A stretch of 64,000 bases of DNA, from positions 156,359,461-156,423,460 of the forward strand of contig CM051460.1 in NCBI GenBank assembly GCA_028095005.1, given 5' to 3'. Below, one piece after another: positions 1-11,600 of the stretch. Source of the stretch: Rhynchospora pubera. Its lineage: Eukaryota > Streptophyta > Magnoliopsida > Poales > Cyperaceae. The notes beneath the pieces are model-generated. The model saw only the letters and a program-made list of their open reading frames with translations. It was not told where the DNA came from and ran no database searches. The stretch's first letter is position 1, and every line of letters begins with the position of its first letter. The position numbers and the translations under genes were made by a program.

Positions 1-242
1 AAAAAATTTGCAAACCCTTTTTTTTCAACTTCTCCATTTTACAATATGATTTCTCTTTCAATTTTTTTTTCATAGTGTTTAATGAAAAAAGAAGTGCCTA
101 AGATACCACCGAGGCACCGACCACCAGCTTTAGATTACCCTAAAGATTTCTTATATATAATAGATCTTAATTGGGCCCTTCTTGGGTCCCAAGATCTCTA
201 CATTTCTCGGTGATATCATTTTCAACTGAAGTTTGTCATGTT
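1..242. other. A/T-rich edge sequence, no gene
   Basis: No open frame or repeat boundary can be supported here. It is the left flank of the first hAT element. Confidence 0.5.
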
Positions 243-250
243 TCCATCAG

Positions 251-919
251 TAGGGCTGAAAACGGTAGCCGTTTCAATCGTTCTTTCGTTTCGTTTCGTC
301 CGAAACGGAACGGTAACGGATAAGGATTTTAGTTTCGTTTAAGGAACGGAACAACTAACGCAAATAGAAATATTGTTTCGTCTTAGAATGGAACGATTAG
401 TGAAACTGGTACGTTTCGTGGTCGTTTATTTCGCGCATTTCGTCTAAAATTTTTTTCATGTTTTATTATTAGATTGCAGAGGACCTCAGCGGAGAGATCG
501 AGGGAGAAACGAGTAAAATTAGATTTCTGCAGCGTCGCTCCCGTCATTTATCCGCCGAACACAGTCACATCTATCTCTCTCTCTTCTGCACCACCTAGTA
601 CAATCGTCGTCGAGAGCGAGAGGTGATGATGGTGCCTCCTCCTCCTTTCCCGCTTGACCTAACCTGTCATTTCTCTATCTCTATTTCATAGAAAATGCAG
701 AATAGTTTATTTTTTTGCATCTTAATAAAAATGCAAAACGGTTAGGTAGTCAAAGACGGTTATAACCGTTTTGATTGTTCCCATCAACAAAACGATCAAC
801 GCAACATGTATTAAACGGATGCAACAATCAACGCAATAAGTACAAAAATTTCGTGCATCAATGCAACGGTTAACGAAAATGACCACTTTCGTGGTCGTTT
901 TCCACGTTATGCACCCCTA
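251..919. mobile_element. Non-autonomous hAT-like element, GTTTCG-rich family (copy 1)
   Basis: The element begins TAGGGCTGAAAACGG and ends GTTATGCACCCCTA, which are imperfect inverted ends. It is bounded by a perfect 8-bp target duplication TCCATCAG (243-250 and 920-927), the hallmark of hAT transposition. The ends are dense in GTTTCG/CGAAAC motifs. The middle (about 475-665) is more G/C-rich and unlike the other copies, so it may be captured DNA. There is no transposase frame, so the element must rely on a source elsewhere. Relatives lie at 15947, 21728, 29438, 41592 and 51971. Confidence 0.8.
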
Positions 920-927
920 TCCATCAG

Positions 928-1461
928 CATACTTCGGCTTTCCATTTTTCTTCGTTCTTTCTAACATTCACCTCCTCTGGCATGGGAAGATGTCTGAAAA
1001 GCAGCAAGCTTCGGGTAATTTGTGTAATTACAAAAATTATTTCTATTTTCTCGTTAAAAAGGGTATTAATTGCTAATTTCTTTGACGAAAAAGAAACGAG
1101 TACAATTTGATTTAAAAAATCAATTAAAAAACAATCAGTGACATATTTAAGGGATATATTTGTTCATAAAATTTAATGGAAAAAATAAATAACTGCATAA
1201 AATAATTAAAAGAATTTAAAATTAAAATGTTCTAAGAAAATTTTAGAAGACAAATTGTTCAAAAATTATTGTTATGACAAGTAATAAATGTATATCATAT
1301 CTCTAACTCTCTGAAATAGGATGATAATCCAAAATAAAATTTTCACATAAAAAAATTATGATTCTTGAGCATGAATCCCTTCTTCCAAGTAGTTTTCAGA
1401 AGCTCGTTCCGCATAAAAAACTAGATAGTTTTTGCCATTCATTGGTGTGGTAATTACATTA
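928..1461. other. Intergenic, nothing recognised
   Basis: A/T-rich DNA between two hAT elements. The short open frame at 861-1076 crosses the right end of the first element and is not credible as a gene. Confidence 0.5.
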
Positions 1462-1469
1462 GGTATGAT

Positions 1470-2003
1470 CAAAGGTTTAAATAGCGGCCGCAGCGGCGTT
1501 ATAACAGTGCTATTTGGTACACCGCTACAACGCTACAGATTTAGCGGCCCGTCCGATAGCGCGACCTATAGCGGGAAATAGCGGGATATAGCGGTGAAAT
1601 AGCTGGTGATATAGCGGTATAATAGCGGAAATAGCGGTACAATTTATAATTTGCTGATATAACAATAGTATTTTGGGTATACCTTTCGCATACGAACTCT
1701 TATTGACGTGATTCAAAATTATATGAAAAGTTTACAAAAGTGGCCACAATTTTTATATTTTGAACATTTTCAAATTCTTAAAATTTAATGCTCAAATATG
1801 CATAGAAAATAAATATAATTTTAGTTAGCATTAATTAGTTGCATGAAATTATTTTATTTTTTTATTTTAGACTAAACTAGACCTTCAAAATGCACTTGTG
1901 TGTGCAAATCCGCTATGGTCCGATAGCGGCCGCTAAATATCCGCTATCCGCTATGATATTAGCATGTCTGTTACGAATCTGCTATCCGCTATTTAAACCT
2001 TTG
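1470..2003. mobile_element. Non-autonomous hAT-like element, TAGCGG family (copy 1)
   Basis: An 18-bp perfect terminal inverted repeat, CAAAGGTTTAAATAGCGG, opens and (as its complement) closes the element. A perfect 8-bp duplication GGTATGAT flanks it at 1462-1469 and 2004-2011. Subterminal DNA is full of TAGCGG and CCGCTA motifs that could bind a transposase. It has no coding capacity. A related but degraded and invaded copy spans 22764-25611. Confidence 0.8.
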
Positions 2004-2011
2004 GGTATGAT

Positions 2012-3063
2012 AAAGAAGGATGCTCATGGTGTAAGTTGTATAAACTTAATAAGAAAAAAAACATAAAATAAACATGAGTAAATTCTACACTTGTTAGAGA
2101 CGGTAGGCGCGCAGGAGCCGGAAGATAGAACTTGTACTGTGCGATTAAGATATGTGACATGCAAATCACACTTTAGATAGCACCGTCCGGACAAGAAGGG
2201 GACAATTATTTGACCATGTTTGCGCTATACAATTCGCCAACCCACAAAGTTACAAAAAGATCTGAACCACTCACTAACCTCAAACACCCATCTCAACACA
2301 AGATCAGACTAATTATAGTCCTGTGAAAATTTTGTGTTTCCTCTTCTGCAGCTCCCTATCAATTCCCAAAAATTTCGCCGCACTTGGATCGGTCGCATCC
2401 GGGCCCGGGGGCTATGGGCTCGTGCCGCTTGCACGTTCTTGGGCCGAATCATACAGTGGGCCCCAAGAGTCAATCCATGTCGGGCCCCTATATCCGTTTC
2501 GAGGTACGGTGGCCAGTTAGGTAACGACACGTATCATGCGAGATCGGCCTTTTTGGGCCCGGATCTCTGGAGCCTGGAATTATAGTGGGGCTTTTTGTGC
2601 CTTTTGTAAGCCTCTTGGACTCTCTCATTGGTCCCGGGAATAAATAATGCAACGCAAAAGTACTTCTAACATAGAGGCACGCGGAAAGATGAAATGAAAT
2701 TAACTTGATTTAGAGGTTCATAAAACATAAGTAGCGTTTTGATCCGGAGGCTATTCAGAAAGAAATATTTCAGTATGCAGCGAATTTAATCGAGAAGTCC
2801 TGTAATAGATAATTTTTTTTTTACGTGATCTGAAATATAAATAATTCATTTAAAATGATGAACGATTGTAATTGATGATGACTCCAATGGATCTTGAAAA
2901 ATTAGTCCATGATAGAAATTTTCAAATTTAATTATTGTAGACTTTTAGGGCCTTCTCTACAAGAGGAGAACAGGAGCTGAGAGGAATGGTATTGTCTTGC
3001 TCCAAATGTCATTTTTGGGTGAATGGGCGGAAAAGAAAGAGAACATAGTTTTCTTAAAACTTA
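2012..3063. other. Intergenic with a G/C-rich GGGCCC cluster
   Basis: Between 2395 and 2575 there are several GGGCCC or TGGGCC motifs, resembling plant site II/TCP-binding elements, within a patch much richer in G/C than its surroundings. No adjacent coding frame supports a functional promoter. It may be a promoter remnant or transposon-carried fragment. The rest is A/T-rich and featureless. Confidence 0.35.
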
Positions 3064-3246
3064 TCTTTACTACTTATAAAAGCACCAGTCTAAAGGTCTA
3101 TCCAAATTTGAATCCAAAGGTGCAAACAATTGTTTACCCAATGCAATATAGATCATGGATTGATTATGATCTAATCAGATCAGTGGTCTGGATTGAATAA
3201 CGAGTTAAAAGGTTTAAACCTTTCGTATAGACATGTTAACTTTCAC

Positions 3247-3310
3247 TGACGGAGCGGTTGTGCGCTGGTTTTAAGCTGTGCAATACGAGAGTTCGATTCT
3301 TCGTGCTTTT
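3247..3310 (+). repeat. tRNA-like SINE remnant
   Basis: The stretch contains GAGTTCGATTCTTCG, close to the RNA polymerase III B box (GTTCGATTC), about 40 bases after a possible A-box-like GGTTGTGCGCTGG. It does not fold as a full tRNA by eye. It could be the head of an old tRNA-derived SINE trapped in the Helitron. Confidence 0.3.
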
Positions 3311-5089
3311 TATCATTTTTTTTAGCTTTTAAGTTCCGATTTTTGTTTTTTTTTTTGGGCTTTTCAGTTCCGATGTCTTTCATCACTGTTTTTCAGGCGC
3401 CTTAGGCCCCTTCCCCTCCCCTCCCCCTCTTCCGGCCTCCTTCACCCCCATCGCGACCAGAATGGAAAGAGCCAACGCAAATTTCATCACTTTCAAAAAT
3501 GAATCGTACGGTGAATGCAATCACGTCATCTCTTGGCCTCATCCCAATCGAAGCCACAAATGGAAATATCAAACCCTAATGAAATTAGGGTTAACTTTTA
3601 TTTAAAATTATTTGTGAGCCGTCCCTCAACAAAGCCCCTACTCTTCCTCCTCTCTCTCTCTTTGTCCTTGAAGGCTGCCCACAATCCATTGCTCGAGTAA
3701 AAGAAGAGAACATAAAAATGACGACGACGGCGGCCTGAGTTTGCAACGTCTGTCATGAAGCACCCTTACTAGGCCTGCCACGTCATCGGCACCTTCCCCG
3801 CTCTTCCTCCCCTGTCGTTCGTGTGGTCACCCAATTACGCAAACCTCTGCCTCATCTCAACCACCACTTGGTTGTCACGCCTTTCCATGGAAGATCCGAA
3901 CCCGAGCACCCCTCCTTTGGCGAGCGTCACCTAGCCCAACCACCGCATCCATGGATTGCCAGGAACTAAAAGGTACTTGTTTTTTAATGGCAATTAATTC
4001 GCTTCCACATAAGCTTATTATTTTGTTTACATTATTTCAATTCCTCACTAACACTAAATAGGTCGATTGAAATAAAAGCGGAAAAGCATGGTACAAGTAT
4101 TATCCATTGTAACTTATTTATTTTTTTACCATTTGATTTGACGAGATGTGCTATTTTCTGGTACAAAAATTGAATTATGTAATGGTACATGAATTTTATG
4201 CAATAGATATAGACCTCTAATTTAACAGTAGCGATTTTTTAACTCAATTGTTGTTCAAACTTGTAGGATTTTGGCATAAAGTTCTATTTTTTTTTTCCTA
4301 ATATTGTTTGATTTTGTGTCACTTGGGCATATGGTTTATTACAATAATAGGATGGATTAGCTATTGTATCAATTTTCGCTCCCTTTTTCGATCTGGAATT
4401 GAGAATCTTAGATTTTGCACTTGGATCTGTGGTTTGAGGTTTTGCAATAACATGCTTTCAAGCACCATGCTTTTAGAACAATTGTTAGGAGATTACATTT
4501 TTTTGTATTTATACATACTAAGCATCTTACGGACCAGAATTATTGCTAATTAGGTCTATGAAGAAATGATGTTCTCAACAAAAACTGACAACAAAGTGGA
4601 CCTTCATTTGGGATTCCATGGCCAATTCTACTGGTAGAGACGACCAATTTATTTTCTCCAGTAAGATTTGGAATACCAGTGTTGTATTTTATTATAGTAT
4701 TCTAATTTTATGGGGATTATTTAGAATTAGAATACTAATTACAATTCATTCATAATTGAAGCAATTTTATTGCTTACCTGTCAATGACTGCAATAGTCTG
4801 ATTGCAATACAAGGAGGATCATAATTAGAATTAGAATATAATTGGAAAACAAACAGATTGAAAACAGCAATTTTAATGCCTTAAAATTTGGATTTACTTG
4901 CTGGCAAAAGTTGTTGGAATTTGATTATTTCTAAGGTCATACATGGTCAAATATCTTTTCTCTCCAGTGTATGGAACTATAGATCAAAAGTCCAGTTTCC
5001 TGTACACTATTTAAACTGTCAGTTGTACTCAAAATTTATTGTGATATTTTTTTAATTATGAAGAAATTTCTTGATGTGATAATAAATAG

Positions 5090-5351
5090 GTACGTTTAAG
5101 ATATCACGGTTTGCTTGATTTTGATGCAACTGATAAGGTTAGGCAGCCTTCAGTGGATATATACAACATGACAACAGGTTTGTTTTCCTTCTATATCCTC
5201 TTATTTTTGCATTGCTCAACTTCTTAATATCTTTTACGGAACCATTTTCATGCATGATGCATATTCTATTACTTGTTTAGGAAATGGTTATTATGATGAA
5301 GCAAAAAAAGTCGCTCAATCTTCCCGTGCTGCTCACCAGTTTGCATCTCAG
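5090..5351 (+). pseudogene. Captured gene fragment: two spliced exons of unidentified gene
   Basis: Two exon-like blocks, 5090-5177 and 5281-5351, have good acceptor (AATAG, TTTAG) and donor (CAG|GT) sites. Joined, they keep one open frame of 53 codons. The first block includes DFDATDKVRQPSVDIYNMTTG; the second includes GYYDEAKKVAQSSRAAHQFASQ. I do not recognise the family with confidence. The preserved frame and splice sites indicate a recent or constrained origin from a real protein gene. Placement inside the Helitron makes capture the simplest explanation; independent function is doubtful because no start or stop belongs to it. Confidence 0.5.
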
Positions 5352-6581
5352 GTATTCCGCTATTCAACTAAAAGAACAAAATAACAAGAGTGTAATACCA
5401 TCCACCATTTATTTATTTATTTTTTATCTTTGAGGTTCAGGTGCCATTTCTAGCCTACTCCAACTTGTTTGGAACAAAGGCTTTGAATTTGTTTCTTATT
5501 GATTTATTTTTAGCATATACAGCTTACTGAGTGGATTTACTTGGGGCAATGTGTCATCAGAGACTGCTATCAGTGCCTCAGAAGAGTGTGAAAAAAATGT
5601 TGAGAATGACTCATAGAGAAGGCCATCCCTCCTAAGGCTGAAGAAAGCTCATCCTATACGCAATCATATCTGGCTCTTGCCGTCATATATTGAGCGAATG
5701 CTTCTTGACCTACCATGACTCACCACTGCATTGAATTTGAATCATGACAGAGAAGAGGTATTGGTGATTCCATTTTCCTTTTGTTAATTCACTGGTTTTA
5801 AGTTCAGTCACAATAAACAAACTAATCTTGAAATTCCTCTTTGTTTATTGAGTCTTTTATTTTATTTATAATTTTCTTCTCCTACTCCCACAATTATTCA
5901 ATCAATGTCTTTTGTCCTGCATAAATGAGGCTGTGAATATAATATTGCATAAGTGAGGCTGTGAATAAACTAAGTTTTATGCCTTGTATAGATTGTAGTT
6001 TTTTTGTGATTACATTGATAAATAAAGTTTTATGCATTGTATAGATTTGTTTGATATAGGTATGACCTGAGGGATTTAAGGTTTCTACGTTAGTCACAAA
6101 TTTATTTGAATTTTATTTTTGGGTACCATGATGGTATACTTTTATTTTTGCCTAATGCCTACCCTTATACATGGAGGTTGGTGGTTGCTCTTATGGGTCT
6201 TTTTCTCCAGAGGCATTGCATGTCTTTACTAACTTGATGACAAGGTGCACGATGCTATAGTTCTCCAGAGGCATTGCTTTGAGGGATTCCCAACAGACGT
6301 TTTAGGTAAAGAATTTTCTTTTTTGTCGTTAGCTTAAAAATTTTCCTAAGTCTCCTTTCAAAGTTGATTTTAATTTTCATTCAGAAATACTAAAATTTTA
6401 TGAGATGTTGTCAGTAACTTAATATTTGTCTCTAATTTATTGTATTTCTTTCCTGTCACATGTGTTTTGCTGGCGTTGAAGGAGTAGTGGCACCAGTAAA
6501 CATTGAGCTCCTATTTAATTTCCCATCTTTTTTTTGTATTAAGCCTTAATTTACATTTTTCGCCAATTTTGACATATTCAG

Positions 6582-6650
6582 AGATGGAAATCAATTCAAT
6601 GTCCATGTGCTTAAGGTGTATGGCTATGAGATATACACAAATATGATGAG
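6582..6650 (+). pseudogene. Captured exon-like fragment, 23 codons
   Basis: A block bounded by TTCAG and a GTAAAC donor encodes FNVHVLKVYGYEIYTNMM with no stop. It lies between the two other captured exon groups and could come from the same donor gene. The family is not recognised, and the short length keeps confidence low. Confidence 0.3.
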
Positions 6651-7146
6651 GTAAACATGTTCATTTTTTTCTGTATGTCTTGAATCTGGTTATAGATGAT
6701 AATATTTAATTTTCATGCTATTTCAGGTAATTTGGACAGTAACTTTGAATGAGAATTTATTTTAATGGGTATTTATTTCAGGTAATTTGGTTCATATCTG
6801 AATCTTAACAAGCTTGATCTTGGTGTCAAAATACCCCTAACAAAGCCTATGTTCTATATGGTAAAATGGGGTATATGCCATTTGGATTGTAAAAATGGTG
6901 TGATTTCAGCAACGAAGCCTATGTTCTATTTGTATGGAAAGATAACAACGAACTGTGTAACACAATCCCTCATTGAAAGATGTTGCCAGCTAGCAGCTCT
7001 GTCTTTATATAGTGATGAGAGGGTTTTATTTAGTTTGGATTTGCAAATGTGTGACTAAAGAAATGCACAACCTAGAACCAGTTTATTAGTGATTGATATT
7101 TTTTATTTTGACTGTTAAACACGACTTGCTCTTACTTACTCTTCAG

Positions 7147-7313
7147 GAAACTCAGAAACGACATGTTAGCAGTCTCTACAAGCTTCTACCAGATCAAAGA
7201 GATAATATTACAGCATCGTCAAGGCCCCAAGCATTGTTAGAAACTCTAAAACAATCTATTTTGGAATCCAGTGAGATCCAATGCTCCTTGGATGACTTTC
7301 CCTGTAACCTCAG
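7147..7313 (+). pseudogene. Captured exon resembling the linker before the AAA core of plant spastin-like ATPases
   Basis: The open block with a CTTCAG acceptor and CAG|GTGC donor encodes a segment with SSLYKLLPDQRDNI followed by SRPQALLETLKQSILESSEI and SLDDFPCNLR. The order of an S-R-P/Q-A-L-L-E helix, an I-L-E-S/N turn and an (S/F)-D-(D/E)-FP-YYL motif recalls the segment just before the ATPase core in plant AAA-ATPases of the spastin/MSP1 type. Here the expected YYL is CNL. No Walker motifs follow, so this is a fragment and cannot have ATPase activity. The family assignment is from memory of motifs and tentative. Confidence 0.3.
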
Positions 7314-7460
7314 GTGCTTTACAATTAATCATGCAGATGTTTAAATTATGTGGGCAAATCATGTTATTTTGGTAGTGAGTCAAATGAAATTTCGCATTGG
7401 TGGAATATCACTCATTTTAAGTTACAATTTATACTGGTACCGAATTGGGGGAATATCAGG

Positions 7461-7612
7461 TACACTAGCGAAGGAATGGACGAGATGGAGTTCACCGAGG
7501 CTGAGAGCAACATGAATGACCTTGTCTCAGAATACCGACAGTACCAAGATGCAGTTGCCGATGTTGGAGATGAGGATGAATACTATGAGGAGGAAGCCAA
7601 GGAGAATTAGGC
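7461..7612 (+). pseudogene. Beta-tubulin C-terminal fragment
   Basis: The translated stretch reads YTSEGMDEMEFTEAESNMND, then LVSEYRQYQDAVAD and an acidic tail ending in EEEAKEN and a stop codon at 7608-7610. This is the unmistakable C-terminal helix H12 region and acidic tail of beta-tubulin (normally YTGEGMDEMEF and EYQQYQDA). Everything upstream of this point in tubulin (GTPase domain, about 400 residues) is missing; the homology starts abruptly after GAATATCAGG. It is in frame with upstream non-tubulin sequence from an ATG at 7350, giving an 86-codon chimeric frame. It cannot form a tubulin and is best read as a Helitron-captured piece. Confidence 0.85.
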
Positions 7613-8488
7613 CTTCACAATATGACCTACTTATTCGCGTTATATTTGTTATTTCTTTCTCTACGCATACAAGTTTTGATTTGCAATTAAGTCTTAGTTT
7701 AGTTAGCAACCACAACCTTAGTTTAGGCTATTTGGTAAAAGGTCTGTCATTGGATTCAGACCCTGGCATTACTCACTATTGTACGAATGTGTAGCAATGT
7801 ATACTGTTGTTATTGGGTCTATGTTAAGCTTCACTTTATTGGGTTTATGTTAAGCTTGACCTTTTTTTTAACTTTTTAGTTCTGACAAACTGACACTTCT
7901 TTGTTAAATTAATTGCTTACCGGTAGCAGAAGAGGAATATTCATATCTATATCAATTCTCCATAGATTTTAAGCATAGACTGTGGGCAATCTAGCAGCTC
8001 AAGTAATGTCGTTTCACATGAACCAAGTTCTCTGATTATTGTTTCTTATTTTATACTTGCTCCATATTTTTCTTTTAGGCTTTTTTTTTTTTAAAGAAGT
8101 GGGAGTGGGACATATATGGTTGTTAAAATATATTTTCAGATCCCTTCCATTACCTTGTCATTTATTTTGCGAGAGAAGTATAATTAAATATTAATGGATT
8201 ACTTTAACGTGTATTAAAAAAAATGCCCGCACATTGAGCGGGCACTGCTGCTAGTAAACTAAAAAGAAGATTGGTTACTCCAAAATCGGAGTGTGATCGA
8301 GACGAATGAGGAAACCAAAAATTTTTTACTAACAATACCCTTGCTCTCTACTTTCATCATTTCCTTCCAATTAAAATCAAAGAGCAACATTATCTTTTTA
8401 TTTATTAAAAGAAAGGTTACTATTATTTACTCCTATGCATATTTTTTTAGTTATATGGAGCAGCACTCTCATTTACGCACACTAACTT

Positions 8489-8636
8489 GGCTCCGTTTGG
8501 ATAGGTGTCGGAAGAAGGAAAGAAGGGAAGAAGTATTAGAAAGTGTGTAACTTTGTGAAGAGTTTGGATTGTTTATAATTTTTTTTTCTTCTTCTTTCTT
8601 TTTCTTCTTCTTTCTTCCAACGATCCAAACGCACCC
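8489..8636. mobile_element. Tourist-like MITE, GGCTCCGTTTGGAT family (copy 1)
   Basis: Inverted ends GGCTCCGTTTGGAT and ATCCAAACGCACC enclose a core with AGTGTGTAACTTTGTGAAG followed by AGTTTGGATTGTTTATAA and purine/pyrimidine-rich arms. The same core recurs at 22971, 23131, 23389, 30212, 37777, 44643 and 52505. Copy 22971 has a clean TTA duplication, pointing to PIF/Harbinger-type movement. Confidence 0.6.
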
Positions 8637-11600
8637 TTAGTTCTGATTTCCTTTCCATCCCTTTCCTTAGCTTTGATTTCTTTCTTCTGGAACAATACCT
8701 TAGTAGAGTTTGAATATATTTGATCATCTATACTAGACTCCAATTGTAGTGTGTATTGGATTTAACATTCAATTCCTCTATTATTTATTTAAAAAAAGTA
8801 AGATTATACCCTTTTGCATTGGAACCATTTGATTTACAGCAGCAAACGGATCAGATCACATCAATGCCGCTTAAATAATATCAATTGATCACTAATTTGT
8901 TTTTGGTTCAACAGCTGATTCGTCTCGTTCTTTTTGCTATAATAAATACCAGCATGCACAAATTCTTCTGAAACAATGTTACGCACACGTTGAAAAAGTT
9001 GGTCTGTACTCGGTACATACCAATCGCCTTCATCTATAATTTTATTGAGGGCTTTGGATTTCAAACGTTTACTTTAATTATGTAAGATCCTTTGAAGTAA
9101 TAACTAATAACAAATAATATGTCGCAGCTGCTCGGCAGATCCCCATGTTTTCTTTTCATTTTACTTTCTTAAAAATTATGTGTAATGTCAAAAAATAGTT
9201 TTGAAAATTCCACAAAATTGATAAAATTCTAGTAGTAATATAGGATGGGAAATGCATCAGCAGAGAGTTTTTTATTTATTATTATTATTTTTTTTGTCCC
9301 TGGTTGCCATACATGTGAAGTGGGTGAATTTGAAATTTCGGGCAGAAAAATTTTATTGGTTGAAATCCTTTTTTGCTTTTTGGAAATTATTGGTCCGACA
9401 ATAAATCAATCCTCTTGATACGCAGAATTGACTTTGGACAAGAGTGAGATAAATTCTTCAATCAAAAAAAGAATGAGATAAATGCTTTTGTATTTTCCCA
9501 AAATAGCAACCAATATACTTGACTTGTTTTTTGTTCACTACTTGGGAACAACAAGATTAAAAAGGTGTATCAACTTTTGGCAAGTCATGGGCGAAATCTT
9601 AAATTAGTGAATATCTTTCACAGAAATGCTTACCTTCTCCAAGCAGCATGCATCACTATTGTCAAATATCAGGGAGTTGAAACTTGAAAGAACTCAAGCG
9701 CAGAGTTTATCTCTTTTCTATTAGAGTAAAGAAAGGTTTATAATTATTATTACTAGTCCCAAAAATTGTTGAAAATCCTTTTGCATTAATATTAACTACT
9801 TCCTAGAATAACTTTTGATCCTATTGTTTTAATAATATTTTTTTAATTTGGGAATCTATACTTTCGAGTCCACAAAAGAGAAAGCCGAAACAAAATTTTG
9901 GTGGAAGTGGAAAGTTCGCGTTTATTAGTTGAGAACTTTTTTAGTGGTTACAAATGATATTTGTGAACTTATATGTACTAAATTTGGTGCATGGAGTTCG
10001 CGTCTGAAAGAAAAATTATTACTTTAGAATTTATATGGTTAATTTATCATTTATATCTTATCAATTAAAAAAGACAAAACGTTCAAACTGTTGTTACTTC
10101 CATAGTCATAAGAAACTTGGTATTTCAAATTCCACTTTTTATTCATCATATTCTACAAATAAGATAAAATAAAAATTTTAATCATCTTTCTGACCTAATA
10201 AACTTTTTGTGTGCATGTTGCATTACGTCTCTTTCCTACTCGATGTGTTTCCCTTTTGACCCTCTCATAATTTTCGTACGGTTTTAGTTACTTCTTTTTC
10301 AAAATAATTTTCTCATTTATCATCCCTCTAATCCAAAATTCGCCTCTTTCATTCTCCTTTCCCTGTCGATTTGTGCTTTGGGAGTGTATGCATGGTTGTA
10401 AGATATCGAGAGAGCATCTGACCAAAAGTAGCAAATAGCGACTCTGCCTCCCCTCCCACTCGTCCATGTTCCTTTTGGGGTTGGAACAATTGTAGTGGTG
10501 CCTACTCCTTTGCTACTTGCACCTCACACTATCCCCACACATTATTTTCTCAACTAACAATTAATAGAAAGGTTGAGGACCAATTTTTTATCTGGTGATG
10601 TAGACAATTTATCTTGAGTGAAGATCACAGATCTAATGGTGATAGCCAAATTAAACACTCAATATTAATTATGATAAATTTTCACCTCTTTAGAGCCAAA
10701 AAAAATTAAAAAGAAAAATAAATGTATTTCTGCTGTCAGACAAGTGTATAATGAATTTCCACATGCAGTTTAAAACGTTATTGCTCAAAAACGTAGACAA
10801 ATATACTTGATTTAATTAGATAAAATTATAAAAGAATATTGCTACTATCTGTTAATTAGGATTGACGGAATTGCATATTTTAACAGAAAATTTGAGGGTT
10901 GCAAAACTGTTGGCTGCGGTTGCCTGAATAAACATTCTACATGGTCCTGTTAGAAAGATAATTAATATCCTAGCTGCTCTAACAAAATAAAGCATTTGTG
11001 AGAATTTCTTGAGCTACTAATTAAAACTATACCTACCTGATAAGCATGAATATTGCCGCATATTCGTATGGAATAGTAGTAAGTAGTGTCCTTTCAGTTT
11101 AAATATTTTAATTATTTTACGAAAAGCTAAGGAACTTTTCTTGTTAAAATTTTATTAGAAAAATATGAGATTTTATTTATTGAATTATATCAAATAACTC
11201 AAATAGTTGACCTTCAAAAAAACTAACTCAAATAGTCTCCATGAATTATTCATATAAGTTCTTCAGCTTTTTAGGAATTTAATTAGTTGAAAAATTTTTA
11301 GCTGCATCAGATCTCAGAAGGTAATTAGTCCTAAAAACTCTATCGTAAAAGCCAATTAACTCATTGTACATTTTTTTAATATTAATTTGATTTTTTTTGT
11401 AAAGGAGTTTGACTGATTTGGTGCAATTTTAACTCACAAAGTTGATTCTTTTTTTTACGAAGAATTAAAAATTAACTTTAATTTTTAAATAGTTAATTTA
11501 GTGACCAATTTGAATCTTTTAGAAAAGTTAAAGAACAAAACTGATTTTCCTATATTAATTATCTTATGTCAACTCTTTTTAAATTAGATTTCAAATGTCT

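Larger units (their letters stand above)
3064..8254 (+). mobile_element. Non-autonomous Helitron carrying host gene fragments
   Basis: The 5' end TCTTTACTACTTATAAAAGC matches the usual plant Helitron start (TC followed by a CTACTA-like A/T-rich stretch). The 3' end has a hairpin with 7-bp stems TGCCCGC/GCGGGCA (8224-8244), six bases, then CTAG (8251-8254). The host base before it is A (3063) and after it T (8255), as expected for insertion into an AT dinucleotide without a target duplication. No Rep/helicase frame is present, so it is non-autonomous. Inside are exon-like pieces at 5090-5177, 5281-5351, 6582-6650 and 7147-7313, and a beta-tubulin C-terminal segment at 7461-7612, all on the plus strand, as is typical for gene-capturing Helitrons. 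The termini fit the family well; the gene-capture reading is inference. Confidence 0.75.

Noticed and set aside
3247..3310. Functional tRNA gene
   Set aside because: Only the B-box region fits; acceptor and anticodon stems do not pair, so it is at most a SINE head.
8224..8244. Hairpin as a transcription terminator
   Set aside because: Its place just before CTAG and the A/T insertion site fit a Helitron 3' end far better, and plants do not use such terminators.
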